DNA of 64,000 bases from Candidatus Bacteroides merdipullorum (lineage in GTDB: Bacteria > Bacteroidota > Bacteroidia > Bacteroidales > Bacteroidaceae): the NCBI GenBank assembly GCA_019116045.1, contig DXCK01000036.1, positions 20,435-84,434 on the forward strand. The letters are read 5' to 3'. Shown here piece after piece: positions 1-8,631 of this stretch. Positions within the stretch are counted from its first letter, which is position 1. Each line of letters opens with the position of its first letter. Position numbers and translations under genes: made by a program. The notes beneath the pieces are model-generated. The model was not told the DNA's origin. It saw nothing but the letters and a program-made list of their open reading frames with translations, and ran no database searches.

Positions 1-42
1 TTTCTTTCCGACCAACATTCCGGGCAGGAAAGTGCACGATGG

Positions 43-1056
43 TCAGTCCGAAGGACTGTTCAGCAGGGCGCGGGCAGCTTCGATGAGGGTGTCGCGGCCC
101 TGGTCTTCGTCTTCGTCGGTCATGTCGAGCTTGATGTCGGGGTCGATGCCGAACTCGATGTGCTGCTGCTGGGCGTCGAGCATGGGGCTGGCAGAGAAGC
201 GCACGCCCCAGCCGTTGGGCAGTTCGGAGGAGAAAGGCAGGCCGGAGCCGCCGCCGGTCTTGTCGCCCAGCAAGGTGACTTGCGGCAGGCAGTTCATGGA
301 GTTGACGAAGTCGTTGGTCGCGCTGTACGCATGGCGGTTGGTCAGCACGACGACGGGTTTCTGCCAGCGCACGCCGTCGGGTGGGTCGAGGTAGACGGGT
401 TCGGGGTCGGAAAAGTCGGAGTGTCCGGGGCCGGTTTTGTGCTGGATGTAGCCCGTCAGCACCCGTTCGTTGGTGAAGCGGGCGGCGAGCTGCGAGGCGG
501 TGGTCAGGTTGCCGCCGCCGTTGTTGCGCACGTCGATGATGAGCCCGTTGCACACGGCCAGGTAGAGCAGCATCTCGTCCAGGTTACCATCCCCAATGCC
601 GGAGGAGAAATCGCCGTAGTACACGTATCCGATGTTGTCCTGGAGGATGGTATATTCCGCCCCGCCGCCGATGCGGTAGTCACGGCCCAGGTACTGCTCT
701 ACCAGCGCCTCGTCGAAGTTGCGCGGATAGTCGAGGTACCAGTCCCAGTAGCGGGCCGTGTTCCAGGCGGAATAGAGGTTGACATGTCCGTCTTTCAGCT
801 CGGCCAGCATATTGCCCAGCACTTCGAAGAGGGCGTCGTCGCCCATGTCGTCCGTAATCTGGACGCGGTATTGCTCGTAGATGGCATCCCAGTCGATGCC
901 TTTGTAGTCCAGGAAACAGTAGTGTTCGTCGATGAGCTTCCAGAGGGCTTCGAAATTGCCCGTGGGACTGTTGTCGTATTCGTCTTCGCGGATGCAGCCG
1001 CCCAACACGAGGGGCAGCGCACACATTATATATATATAGGAAAGCAATCGTTTCAT
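43..1056 (-). CDS. S41-family peptidase, lipoprotein
   Basis: Predicted 337-residue secreted serine protease of the S41 (C-terminal-processing/tricorn-core) family. The N-terminal hydrophobic stretch ends in a lipobox (LGGC, Cys21), so the mature protein should be lipid-anchored outside the cytoplasm. The core motif DVRNNGGG lies near residues 175-182 and the likely catalytic serine is Ser245 in AYSATND, followed by DKTGGGSG. No PDZ domain is evident. It is the last gene of a three-gene operon after topoisomerase IV A and a DUF3316 protein, six bases behind the latter. The substrate is unknown; family membership is clear, the biological role is not. Confidence 0.85.
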   Translation of the reverse strand: MKRLLSYIYIMCALPLVLGGCIREDEYDNSPTGNFEALWKLIDEHYCFLDYKGIDWDAIYEQYRVQITDDMGDDALFEVLGNMLAELKDGHVNLYSAWNTARYWDWYLDYPRNFDEALVEQYLGRDYRIGGGAEYTILQDNIGYVYYGDFSSGIGDGNLDEMLLYLAVCNGLIIDVRNNGGGNLTTASQLAARFTNERVLTGYIQHKTGPGHSDFSDPEPVYLDPPDGVRWQKPVVVLTNRHAYSATNDFVNSMNCLPQVTLLGDKTGGGSGLPFSSELPNGWGVRFSASPMLDAQQQHIEFGIDPDIKLDMTDEDEDQGRDTLIEAARALLNSPSD

Positions 1057-1062
1057 ACGGCG

Positions 1063-1887
1063 TCAGCGGTTAGGGAGGAGGGAGAATTGTTTGACAAAAC
1101 CCACCATGAAGATGTGCCCGTAGGCGTGCGTCTCCAAGTGGTTGAGTTTAGATTGCCGGACATCCCACAGGTAGGTGAAGCGCATCTTGAGGCGCCCGGC
1201 GGGGAAGTCGAGCGAAAGGCGGTGCCGCCAGGAAGGAGCATTGTGCAGCGACGTAAACTTCACCACGCCTCCGGCATTGCCCAGCGAAAAGATTTCGTAG
1301 TACGACTGCCCGTAGTGGGGCGAGAAGGCCATGCCCAGCAGGGGTACGTCGAGCTGGTAGCGCAAGGTCAGGGGCACGCGCCGCACGCGGAAGTCCCACA
1401 CGGCGGCCACCGAAGCATCCAGCGCCACGGAGGCACGGGCCGAGGCGGGGTTGTTGCCGTTGCGCAGGTTCCACACGAAGCCGCCCGCCGCATCCACCAA
1501 TCCACCGGCCAGCAGGCGCAGGCCGCCCGCGCGGTAGAGGCGGTAGTGTAGGCCGTAGTTCCAGTTCACAAGGGCAGACAGCGTGTTGTTGTTGTCCACG
1601 TGGTTATGCGTGTAGTTGGCATAACCCTGGAAGAAGGCTTGACGCATCCATCGGCCGTCGCCCCACTTGGTCTGACGCAGGCTCTCGCGCGACAGACGGA
1701 ACTCCACGCCCCGGTATTCCTGGGGCGAGAGATAGGTGTCGTACATGTTCGCCCAACCCAAGCCGTACATCGTGGCCCGCTGGATGGGGCGGTCGGGCAC
1801 GGAGTCGGCCGTCCCCTCCCCCGGCACGGCGGCGGCCCGCACGAGCGGCAGGAGCAGTAACAGAAAGAATAATAGGTTTCGTTTCAT
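1063..1887 (-). CDS. DUF3316 family outer-membrane-like protein
   Basis: 274-residue protein that resembles the DUF3316 family of Bacteroidales. It starts with a signal peptide (MKRNLLFFLLLLLPLV...) and continues with alternating aromatic/polar stretches typical of an outer-membrane barrel (for example WNYGLHYRLYRAGG and the C-terminal strand GHIFMVGFVKQFSLL). Function is unknown. It lies 11 bases after the topoisomerase IV A gene and 6 before the S41 peptidase, so the three are probably co-transcribed. The family name is from memory of sequence features, not a search. Confidence 0.75.
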   Translation of the reverse strand: MKRNLLFFLLLLLPLVRAAAVPGEGTADSVPDRPIQRATMYGLGWANMYDTYLSPQEYRGVEFRLSRESLRQTKWGDGRWMRQAFFQGYANYTHNHVDNNNTLSALVNWNYGLHYRLYRAGGLRLLAGGLVDAAGGFVWNLRNGNNPASARASVALDASVAAVWDFRVRRVPLTLRYQLDVPLLGMAFSPHYGQSYYEIFSLGNAGGVVKFTSLHNAPSWRHRLSLDFPAGRLKMRFTYLWDVRQSKLNHLETHAYGHIFMVGFVKQFSLLPNR

Positions 1888-1898
1888 CAGTAGTCGGG

Positions 1899-4574
1899 TC
1901 AGAATAGTTTCATTTGTCCGGTCAGCTCGTCCAAGATGTCGCCCGGCGTTTTGTCCTTGTCGGGGTCCAGGTCTTCGGGCTCTTCTTCAGGTCCTGCCGA
2001 AGCCGGGTCGACAGGCTCCGGACGGCGCGTCGGCTCCAGTTCGTTCACCGTGTCGAGGGTGTAGGTGGTCAGACGTTTGCCCTTGGCCTTGAAGCCCTTG
2101 ACGGCGATGAAGTCGTCGGCCTCGATGACCAGGGGGTCGCGGAAGGCATCGTGCCCGCCGAACACCACCTCGAGGCGCGGATACGGCTCGTCGGTCAGCA
2201 GGATGAGGCGGTTCTTGCGGTTCTCGCCCAGGTAGTTCTGCTTGCGGGCCGTCGCCTCCAGGCAGAAACGCTTGATGTAGGGGTAGTTCTGCTGGTCGGC
2301 GTCGTAGAGCACGGCGGTCCACACCTTCCCGGAGTCGAACTTCTCCAGCAGGCGGATGTCCGGCTCGTAATGGTTGGCCAGGTCGAAGTTGGTGGTATAG
2401 AAGTCGCCGCTTTCCAAGATGACCAGGATGCGGTCGTCGGTCTGAAACTCGCCCACGTATTCACCCCGTCCGTCGTAGTTCAGACGCAGCACGTCGCGGT
2501 CGAACCACACCTTGCGGCCCCCGAGCGTAGAAGCCCCGCGCTGCTTCAGCACAATCTTGTGCACCGGCAGGCGGGTCAGGATGTTGCCGATGGCTTGCCG
2601 GCCCTTGATGGCCAGTTGGCTGAAGTCTTCTTCAAACACTATCTTGCGCACCCTGGGGTTCGGTTTGAGGGTGACTTTGATGACTTCGGCCTCGCCGTTG
2701 GGATTGGCGCTGAAGTAGAGAATGCGCGAATCGGGCTTGCCTTGGGTGACGTCGTACTCGCGGTCGCGTACGACGCCGGTGACGAAAAATCGCTTGTAGA
2801 AACACGTGCCGTCCTTGCCGTCGCGGTACGCCACGTTATAGATGGTGCGCTTGTCGTTTTTCTTGAAGACGTTGACGTAAAGGATGTTCTTGCCCACGAA
2901 CTTCTTGTCGGCCACGGGCGTCACCAGGTAACGGCCGTCGCGGTAGAAGATGATGATGTCGTCGATGGGCGAGCAGTTGGCCACGAACTCGTCTTTCTTC
3001 AGCCCCGTGCCGATGAAACCCTCCTCGCGGTTGATGTAGAGTTTTTCGTTGGCCTCGATGACCTTGGTGGCCTCAATGACATCGAAGCTGCGCAGCTCGG
3101 TGCGGCGGGGGAAGTTCTTGCCGTATTTCTCGCGGAGCATCCGGAACCAGTCGACGGTGTATTCGACGAGGTTGGCCAGGTGGCGGTCGGTCTCGGCCAC
3201 GTCGGCCTTCATGCGGGCAATCTGCTCTTCGGCCTTGTCGCTGTTGAACTTGAGGATGCGGGCCATCTTTATCTCCATCAGGCGCAGGATGTCGTCCTTG
3301 GTCACTTCGCGGATGAACGAGGGGTAGTAGGGCGTCAGCCGCAGGTCGATGTGCTCGCAGGCGGCATCCATCGACTTGGCCTGCTCGAACTCGGCGTCCT
3401 TGTATATCCTTTCTTCGATGAATATCTTCTCGAGCGAGGCGAAGTGCAGCGCTTCCATCACTTCGGCGCGGTGAATCTCCAGCTCGCGTTGCAGGAGGTG
3501 TTTCGTGTTGTCCACCGACTTGCGCAAGACGTCGCTCACCGTCAGGAAGTGCGGCTTCTGGTCATCAATGACGCAGCAGTTGGGCGAGATGTTCACTTCG
3601 CAGTCCGTGAAGGCATAGAGGGCGTCGATGGTCTTGTCCGACGACACGCCGGGGGCGAGGTGGACGAGTATCTCGACGCTGCCGGACGTCAAGTCTTCTA
3701 CCTTCCGTATCTTTATTTTCCCCTTCTCGCTGGCCTTGACGATGGAGTCGCACACGCCGGCCACGGTCTTCCCGTAGGGTATTTCGCGAATGGCGAGCGT
3801 CTTGTTGTCCACCTTTTCTATCTTGGAGCGGACGCGCACGGAACCGCCGCGCTCGCCGTCGTTGTACTTGGACACGTCGATGCTGCCGCCCGTCTGGAAG
3901 TCGGGATAGAGGGCGAAAGGTTCGTCGTGCAGGTAGGCGACGGCAGCGTCGCACAGCTCGTTGAAGTTGTGCGGCAGTATCTTCGAGGAGAGGCCGACGG
4001 CAATGCCCTCGACGCCCTGTGCCAAAAGCAGGGGAAACTTGACGGGCAGGGTGACGGGCTCGCGGTTGCGGCCGTCGTACGACTGCTTCCACTCGGTGGT
4101 CTTGGGGTTAAAGACAACGTCGAGGGCGAACTTCGTCAGGCGCGCCTCGATGTATCGGGCAGCCGCCGCATCGTCGCCGGTCAGGATGTTGCCCCAGTTC
4201 CCCTGGCAGTCGATGAGCAAGTCTTTCTGCCCCAACTGCACCAGGGCGTCCTTGATGGAGGCGTCCCCGTGGGGGTGGAACTTCATGGCTTCGCCCACGA
4301 TGTTGGCCACTTTGTTGTAGCGCCCGTCTTCCATGCGGCGCATGGTGTGCAGGATGCGCCGCTGCACGGGCTTCAGTCCGTCCATGATGTGGGGCACCGC
4401 ACGCTCCAGGATGACGTAGGAGGCGTAGTCCAGGAACCAGTTCTGGTACATGCCGTTCAGCCGGTGGCGCACCTCGCCGTCGCCGATGTCTGCCGGTTTA
4501 TAGTCCGTATGCTCGCCCTCTTCGTCTGCCCGGGGCCATGTCTTCTCGATGTCGTCTTTGGAATCTTCGCTCAT
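1899..4574 (-). CDS. parC: DNA topoisomerase IV subunit A
   Basis: 891-residue type IIA topoisomerase A subunit, which breaks and rejoins DNA together with a ParE-type partner not in this window. The N-terminal breakage-reunion domain is complete: LKPVQRRILHTM, FHPHGDASIKDALV, and AAAARYIEARL with the DNA-linking tyrosine at Tyr141. The C-terminal half holds the DNA-wrapping repeats and ends in an acidic tail (EEEPEDLDPDKDK). Length and the acidic tail fit the Bacteroidetes ParC/GyrA-like form; distinction from gyrase A rests on the divergent wrapping domain. First gene of the operon with DUF3316 and S41 peptidase. A long open frame on the other strand (1914-4601) is its shadow. Confidence 0.92.
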   Translation of the reverse strand: MSEDSKDDIEKTWPRADEEGEHTDYKPADIGDGEVRHRLNGMYQNWFLDYASYVILERAVPHIMDGLKPVQRRILHTMRRMEDGRYNKVANIVGEAMKFHPHGDASIKDALVQLGQKDLLIDCQGNWGNILTGDDAAAARYIEARLTKFALDVVFNPKTTEWKQSYDGRNREPVTLPVKFPLLLAQGVEGIAVGLSSKILPHNFNELCDAAVAYLHDEPFALYPDFQTGGSIDVSKYNDGERGGSVRVRSKIEKVDNKTLAIREIPYGKTVAGVCDSIVKASEKGKIKIRKVEDLTSGSVEILVHLAPGVSSDKTIDALYAFTDCEVNISPNCCVIDDQKPHFLTVSDVLRKSVDNTKHLLQRELEIHRAEVMEALHFASLEKIFIEERIYKDAEFEQAKSMDAACEHIDLRLTPYYPSFIREVTKDDILRLMEIKMARILKFNSDKAEEQIARMKADVAETDRHLANLVEYTVDWFRMLREKYGKNFPRRTELRSFDVIEATKVIEANEKLYINREEGFIGTGLKKDEFVANCSPIDDIIIFYRDGRYLVTPVADKKFVGKNILYVNVFKKNDKRTIYNVAYRDGKDGTCFYKRFFVTGVVRDREYDVTQGKPDSRILYFSANPNGEAEVIKVTLKPNPRVRKIVFEEDFSQLAIKGRQAIGNILTRLPVHKIVLKQRGASTLGGRKVWFDRDVLRLNYDGRGEYVGEFQTDDRILVILESGDFYTTNFDLANHYEPDIRLLEKFDSGKVWTAVLYDADQQNYPYIKRFCLEATARKQNYLGENRKNRLILLTDEPYPRLEVVFGGHDAFRDPLVIEADDFIAVKGFKAKGKRLTTYTLDTVNELEPTRRPEPVDPASAGPEEEPEDLDPDKDKTPGDILDELTGQMKLF

Positions 4575-4635
4575 ATCTTTTCGTCAGGGGAATCGGTGTA
4601 AAAACGGCCGCCGGCTGAGATGCCGCGACCGCAGG

Positions 4636-4643
4636 CAAATGTA
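4636..4643 (-). promoter_or_regulatory. TAnnTTTG -7 box for parC operon
   Basis: TACATTTG on the minus strand, about 60 bases before the parC start. It matches the Bacteroidetes -7 consensus; no clear -33 TTTG was found at the right distance. Confidence 0.45.
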
Positions 4644-4700
4644 CGAAAATCCCTCGAAATAGGGAAAAAATAGGCCGACAAAAAAATAAAGCCACACTTA

Positions 4701-4733
4701 TTTGGAAGGAATGAAGTTTTTTGTGTACCTTTG
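4701..4733 (+). promoter_or_regulatory. Promoter of tRNA-Pro
   Basis: TTTG at 4701-4704 and TACCTTTG at 4726-4733 are separated by 21 bases, the best -33/-7 pair in the window. It lies about 30 bases before the tRNA. Confidence 0.8.
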
Positions 4734-4762
4734 CGCCGTCAAAACGAAACGAGACAAAGCAT

Positions 4763-4838
4763 CGGAATGTAGCGCAGTTGGTAGCGCACTACGTTCGGGA
4801 CGTAGGGGTCGGGCGTTCGAGTCGCCTCATTCCGACCA
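4763..4838 (+). tRNA. tRNA-Pro (anticodon CGG)
   Basis: A 76-base cloverleaf starting CGGAATG and ending with encoded CCA. The acceptor stem pairs CGGAATG with CATTCCG. The anticodon stem CTACG/CGTAG encloses the loop TTCGGGA, giving anticodon CGG, which reads the proline codon CCG. The T arm contains GTTCGAGTC. It closely resembles the E. coli tRNA-Pro(CGG) sequence pattern. It has its own promoter and a terminator hairpin 11 bases after its end. Confidence 0.95.
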
Positions 4839-4848
4839 AGCTGACAGG

Positions 4849-4884
4849 ACAAGCCACTGCACCCCGCAGCGGCTTGTTTCGTTT
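4849..4884 (+). terminator. Terminator after tRNA-Pro
   Basis: ACAAGCC (4849-4855) pairs with GGCTTGT (4871-4877), with an inner CTGC/GCAG stem and a 5-base loop, followed by TTCGTTTAT. Confidence 0.75.
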
Positions 4885-4895
4885 ATGCCCCGCGC

Positions 4896-4963
4896 CTGCG
4901 ACGGGCAACGGCCGCGCTCCTTGCGAACAGTAGCCGCCCCCGTAGCGGACAAGAGACTTCACA
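4896..4963 (+). repeat. Degenerate ~22-bp intergenic repeat, locus A
   Basis: About three units, the clearest being GTAGCGGACAAGAGAC, lie between the tRNA terminator and the anSME gene. Part of a family also seen near 9.7, 18.8, 27.8, 35.1, 41.9 and 55.3 kb. Confidence 0.5.
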
Positions 4964-4980
4964 CCTTAATACCAGATTGT

Positions 4981-6201
4981 ATGACACCTACCTACGCACC
5001 CTTCGCCCACCCGCTCTACGTCATGCCCAAGCCCGCCGGCCCGATGTGCAACCTGGCCTGCGAGTACTGCTATTACCTGGAGAAAAACCAACTCTACTCC
5101 GAATCGCCCCAACGCGTGATGAGCGACGAACTGCTGGAAAAGTTTATCAAAGAGTACATCCAGGCCCAAACCCTGCCGTCGGTCCTGTTCACCTGGCACG
5201 GGGGCGAAGCGCTGATGCGCCCCCTCTCCTTCTACAAGAGAGCCGTCGAACTGCAGCGGCGTTACGCCGGCGGACGCACCATCGACAACTGCATCCAGAC
5301 CAACGGAACGCTGCTGACCGACGAGTGGTGCCAGTTCTTCCGCGAAAACAACTGGCTGGTAGGCATCTCGATAGACGGGCCGCAGGAGTTTCACGACGAA
5401 TACCGCCGCAACCGCCAGGGACGCCCCTCGTTCGTCAAAGTGATGCACGGCATCGGACTGCTGAAGAAGCACGGCGTGGAGTGGAACGCGATGGCCGTCG
5501 TCAACGACTTCAACGCCAACTACCCGCGCGAGTTCTACCACTTCTTCCGACAGATAGGCTGCCACTACCTGCAATTCGCCCCCATCGTCGAGCGCATCCT
5601 GCCCCATGCCGACGGCCGGCAACTGGCCTCTGCCGACGACGGGAGCGACGCGCGCCTGGCCCCGTTCTCCGTCTCGCCCCAGCAGTGGGGCACGTTCCTC
5701 TGCACCCTGTTCGACGAGTGGGTCAAGAAAGACGTCGGCACGATATTCGTCCAGCTCTTCGACTCGACCCTGGCCAACTGGGTGGGCGAGCAGCCCGGCG
5801 TCTGCACCCTGGCACCCACGTGCGGGCACGCCGGAGTGATGGAGTTCAACGGCGACGTCTACGCCTGCGACCACTTCGTCTTCCCCGAATACCGCCTGGG
5901 AAACATCTACACACACAGTCTCGTGGAAATGATGTACGGCGAACGGCAACTGAAGTTCGGGCAAGCCAAGCACGACAGCCTGCCCCGCCAGTGCCGCCAG
6001 TGCCCCTGGCTCTTCGCCTGCAACGGCGAATGTCCCAAGAACCGCTTCTGCCACACGGCCGACGGCGAACCGGGACTGAACTACTTGTGCGAGGGATACC
6101 GCATGTTCTTCGCCCACGTCGCCCCCTACATGGACTTCATGAAGCGCGAGCTGCTGGCCGGACGCGCCCCGGCTAATGTGATGAAGGCGGATATCCGGTG
6201 A
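4981..6201 (+). CDS. Radical SAM/SPASM enzyme, anaerobic sulfatase-maturase type
   Basis: 406-residue radical SAM protein of the anSME type, which oxidises an active-site Cys or Ser of sulfatases to formylglycine. The SAM cluster motif CxxxCxxC is Cys23, Cys27, Cys30 (MCNLACEYCYY). The C-terminal SPASM region carries CGHAGVMEFNGDVYACDHF and CRQCPWLFACNGECPKNRF, which should bind two further Fe-S clusters. The start at 4981 was chosen because the open frame upstream runs back across the tRNA, and residue 1 here precedes the conserved core directly (MTPTYAPFAHPLYVMPKPAGP). No sulfatase gene lies in the window, so its client is unknown. Confidence 0.85.
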   Translation: MTPTYAPFAHPLYVMPKPAGPMCNLACEYCYYLEKNQLYSESPQRVMSDELLEKFIKEYIQAQTLPSVLFTWHGGEALMRPLSFYKRAVELQRRYAGGRTIDNCIQTNGTLLTDEWCQFFRENNWLVGISIDGPQEFHDEYRRNRQGRPSFVKVMHGIGLLKKHGVEWNAMAVVNDFNANYPREFYHFFRQIGCHYLQFAPIVERILPHADGRQLASADDGSDARLAPFSVSPQQWGTFLCTLFDEWVKKDVGTIFVQLFDSTLANWVGEQPGVCTLAPTCGHAGVMEFNGDVYACDHFVFPEYRLGNIYTHSLVEMMYGERQLKFGQAKHDSLPRQCRQCPWLFACNGECPKNRFCHTADGEPGLNYLCEGYRMFFAHVAPYMDFMKRELLAGRAPANVMKADIR

Positions 6202-6205
6202 CAAG

Positions 6206-6316
6206 TTGCGAGCTACGAGCTACAAGCTACGAGCTACGAGTAGAAGAAAAGGAACATGCACAAGACCGGCATTCGCTTTCCCTGCACTCGTAGCTCGTAG
6301 CTTGTAGCTCGTAACT
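6206..6316. repeat. Hairpin of GAGCTACAAGCTAC tandem repeats
   Basis: The left arm (6206-6242) and right arm (6286-6316) are made of about 10-bp units (GAGCTACAAG/GAGCTACGAG) and are perfect reverse complements over 27 bases, enclosing about 45 bases. The array fills the gap between the convergent anSME and DUF4010 genes, and the right arm overlaps the DUF4010 stop codon. It could act as a bidirectional terminator. Confidence 0.85.
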
Positions 6317-7604
6317 AAACCAAATAGAACACCGCCAGCAGGCACACGTTCACCCCAATCACCACGCCAAACCCCGCCAACAACGGACGGCGCAACGCAC
6401 TGCCCCGCCCGGCGAAAAACAGCGCATAACACAAGTTCACAGCGATGTTGCTCACGATGGCTTGCAGGCTGCACGCCGCAATCAGCTTCACAGAGATGCC
6501 GCCCGTGCCCTGCACCAAGTTCAGGATGAACGGGGTGATGTCGCTCACGCCCGAGACGAAAGACAACGCCGTCAGCCCACCCCGCCCGGCATACACCAGC
6601 GTGTAGTGCGTCAACAGCGTAAACACCACGAACAGCAGGGCGAAGATGAGCGCCACCTTAAACTCCAGCGGGTTGCCCGTGTCGTCCTCGGCGGGCTCCG
6701 CCCCCGGCGTGGCCATCCGCCGGCGGTGCAGCCACCACGCCACGCCCGCCGCCACCAGCGCCATCGCCAGCAGGTAGGGATAGATGACCTCCAGCGCCTC
6801 CAAGCTGAAGATACCTATCAGGATAAGGAACCTCAGAAACATCATGCTGACCGCTAACAGCATGGCAGCGGCATACTCCGGAGCCTCGGCAGCCACCGCC
6901 GTGCGGCTTTTGCGCGCCAGCACGGATATGGTGGCGGTGCTGCTGTACAGCCCGCCCACGATGCCCGACACCAGGATGCCCGACTCGCGGAAGACGTAGC
7001 GGCGCAGCAGGTAAGACAGGTAAGAGATGCCCGACACGACCACCGTGGCCAGCCACACGTTGTAGGGCGTCAGGTTGATGCCCGCCACCAGCGTCTTGTC
7101 TGGGAGCATGGGCAGGATAATCCCACTGATGGCAAGAAACTTGGCCAGCGTAATCATCTCGTCGTTCTTCATGCGTTGCGCCAGCTCGGTAAAGGTGTGC
7201 TTCAGCTCGGTCAGCAGCAGCACGACCACCACCACGAGGACGTAGAACCACGAGGGCTGGGTGCAGACGATGGGCGCCAGGCAGTAGGTGATGAGGGCGA
7301 TGATGATGGTGGTCACTCCGAACACGTGGTAGCGCGTCTGCTTCACGTAGTAGTTCAGCGCCAGCAGCAGTCCCAGCACCGCGCCGCCGCCCAGAAAGAG
7401 GCGGTAGTCCGTCGGGTCGAGGATGTAGAGCAAGTAGCCCAGGATGCCGATGAACGTAAAGGTACGGTCGGTGCCAAACAGTGTGGTCTCGCCTTCGCGC
7501 TTCAGGCTGATGCGCCGTTGCGAAAGGCCGATGAGCAGGGAAAAGAGTGTCACCAGCACGAAAGTGACGAACTCCTGTGGCAAGTATGCGTAGATTCTTT
7601 CCAT
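6315..7604 (-). CDS. MgtC/SapB-DUF4010 family membrane protein
   Basis: 429-residue polytopic inner-membrane protein. An N-terminal MgtC/SapB-like part (VTLFSLLIGLSQRR, then TFTFIGILGYLLY) is followed by a DUF4010-like part with many hydrophobic helices (GLYSSTATISVLARKSR near the middle; SGVSDITPFILNL near the end). The role is unknown; MgtC-like proteins are linked to low-magnesium or stress responses elsewhere. The start was moved to ATG at 7604 (MERIYAYLPQ); the longer frame would start with TTG at 7619. It lies downstream of the CYTH gene on the same strand, separated by a long repeat array. Confidence 0.8.
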   Translation of the reverse strand: MERIYAYLPQEFVTFVLVTLFSLLIGLSQRRISLKREGETTLFGTDRTFTFIGILGYLLYILDPTDYRLFLGGGAVLGLLLALNYYVKQTRYHVFGVTTIIIALITYCLAPIVCTQPSWFYVLVVVVVLLLTELKHTFTELAQRMKNDEMITLAKFLAISGIILPMLPDKTLVAGINLTPYNVWLATVVVSGISYLSYLLRRYVFRESGILVSGIVGGLYSSTATISVLARKSRTAVAAEAPEYAAAMLLAVSMMFLRFLILIGIFSLEALEVIYPYLLAMALVAAGVAWWLHRRRMATPGAEPAEDDTGNPLEFKVALIFALLFVVFTLLTHYTLVYAGRGGLTALSFVSGVSDITPFILNLVQGTGGISVKLIAACSLQAIVSNIAVNLCYALFFAGRGSALRRPLLAGFGVVIGVNVCLLAVFYLV

Positions 7605-7628
7605 TTCTCGAGTAGACAAAAGAGTTAG

Positions 7629-7910
7629 TTAACGAGGGGACGAGTGGACGAGTGGACAAGGGAGAGTGGACAAGTTAACAAGTTGACGAGTTGACGAGGC
7701 GTTGGAGACGAGAGGACGAGGCGTTGGAAACGAGTTGACAAGGAGAAAGAGACGAGTTGACGAGGCTTTGAAAGCGAATTGACACGGTGGCGGACAAACG
7801 AAGCGGCGAATACGCCCTTGTTGCCTGACGCCTTGTCAACTTGTCAACTCTCCCTTGTCCACTCGTCCCCTCTCCCTTGTCCACTCGTCCACTTGTCACC
7901 TTGTCAACTC
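7629..7910. repeat. Hairpin of GACAAGTTGACGAG tandem repeats
   Basis: The left arm (7629-7775) contains GACGAGTGGACAAG and GTTAACAAGTTGACGAG units, and the right arm (7829-7910) contains their reverse complements (TTGTCAACTTGTCAACTC). A ~50-base non-repetitive centre separates them. The right arm enters the 3' end of the CYTH gene and supplies its last codons and stop. The left arm ends about 25 bases from the DUF4010 start. Confidence 0.85.
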
Positions 7911-8396
7911 CCTGCCCGGTGCGCCATCTCCCCACGTGCGGTAAGGATGCTGCATCAGTTGGGCGTTGTAGTAACGCCGGTCGCCGGTCACCTCGCGGCC
8001 CAGGAAGGGGGGGCGTTCGAACGGTTCGGCGGGGTCGGACAGCTCGACTTCGGCCACCACCAGGCCTTCGTTCTCGCCGTGAAACTCGTCGACCTCGAAC
8101 GTGTGTCCGCCCCACGGCACCAGGTGGCGCGTCTTGTCGATGACGCCGCCCAGGCAGAGGCGCATCAGGTCGGAGGCGTCGGCGGGGTCAATCTCCTTCT
8201 CCCACTCGTAGCGGCTCAGGCCGCCGTCTGTCGAGGGGCCTTTGATGGTGAGGTAGCCCCGCCCGTCGCGCAGGCGGACGCGGACGGTTCGCCCGCCCGA
8301 GGCGCAGATGTAGCCTTGGGCGATGCGGCTGGACGAGGCCACGAGCGACCGCCAGTCGCCGTCGACCAGGAACTTGCGTTCAATCTCCTGCGGCAT
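7896..8396 (-). CDS. CYTH domain phosphatase
   Basis: 166-residue protein of the CYTH family, which typically hydrolyses inorganic triphosphate or related phosphorylated compounds. The signature ExExK is at the N terminus (Glu4, Glu6, Lys8 in EIERKFLV). Alternating basic/acidic strands of the tunnel follow: TVRVRLRDGRGYLTIKGP, YEWEKEIDP and VVAEVELSDP. It starts five bases after a 45-residue membrane protein gene and is probably co-transcribed with it. Its last residues (ELTR) are encoded within the tandem-repeat array, so its C terminus may have been altered by repeat growth. Confidence 0.85.
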   Translation of the reverse strand: MPQEIERKFLVDGDWRSLVASSSRIAQGYICASGGRTVRVRLRDGRGYLTIKGPSTDGGLSRYEWEKEIDPADASDLMRLCLGGVIDKTRHLVPWGGHTFEVDEFHGENEGLVVAEVELSDPAEPFERPPFLGREVTGDRRYYNAQLMQHPYRTWGDGAPGRELTR

Positions 8397-8401
8397 GGTG
8401 T

Positions 8402-8539
8402 TCAGGCCCAGACGGTGTAGGCCACGAATGAGAGGATGACGAGCACGACGGCCACGATGGTGATGGCGCGCATCACTTTTTTTCCTTGTTCTTCTTCACG
8501 TTGCGTGTGTGTCACGCGGTTTCTATTGCTTCTTCCCAT
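8402..8539 (-). CDS. Small single-span membrane protein (45 aa)
   Basis: 45-residue protein, MGRSNRNRVTHTQREEEQGK followed by KVMRAITIVA and a hydrophobic helix at about residues 26-42 ending YTVWA. A basic N-terminal tail, one membrane helix and no signal-peptide cleavage site suggest a small inner-membrane protein with a cytoplasmic N terminus. It ends five bases before the CYTH start. I do not recognise a named family. Confidence 0.65.
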   Translation of the reverse strand: MGRSNRNRVTHTQREEEQGKKVMRAITIVAVVLVILSFVAYTVWA

Positions 8540-8631
8540 GGTGTTTAGTTTTAGTTTATTGTTCAACGGAAAGCAAAGTAAGGGGAATTTCCGGAAGATT
8601 CCAAGCAAAAGGGGAAGAAATTTGCGAGAAG

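Noticed and set aside
1914-4601. 895-codon open frame on the plus strand opposite parC
   Set aside because: It is the shadow of a clear topoisomerase gene in a GC-rich genome, has Val/Gly/His-rich low-complexity sequence and no domain. Similar long antisense frames lie opposite most genes here.
4702-4980. N-terminal extension of the anSME protein
   Set aside because: The frame is open back through the tRNA and its promoter by chance; the conserved protein starts at 4981.
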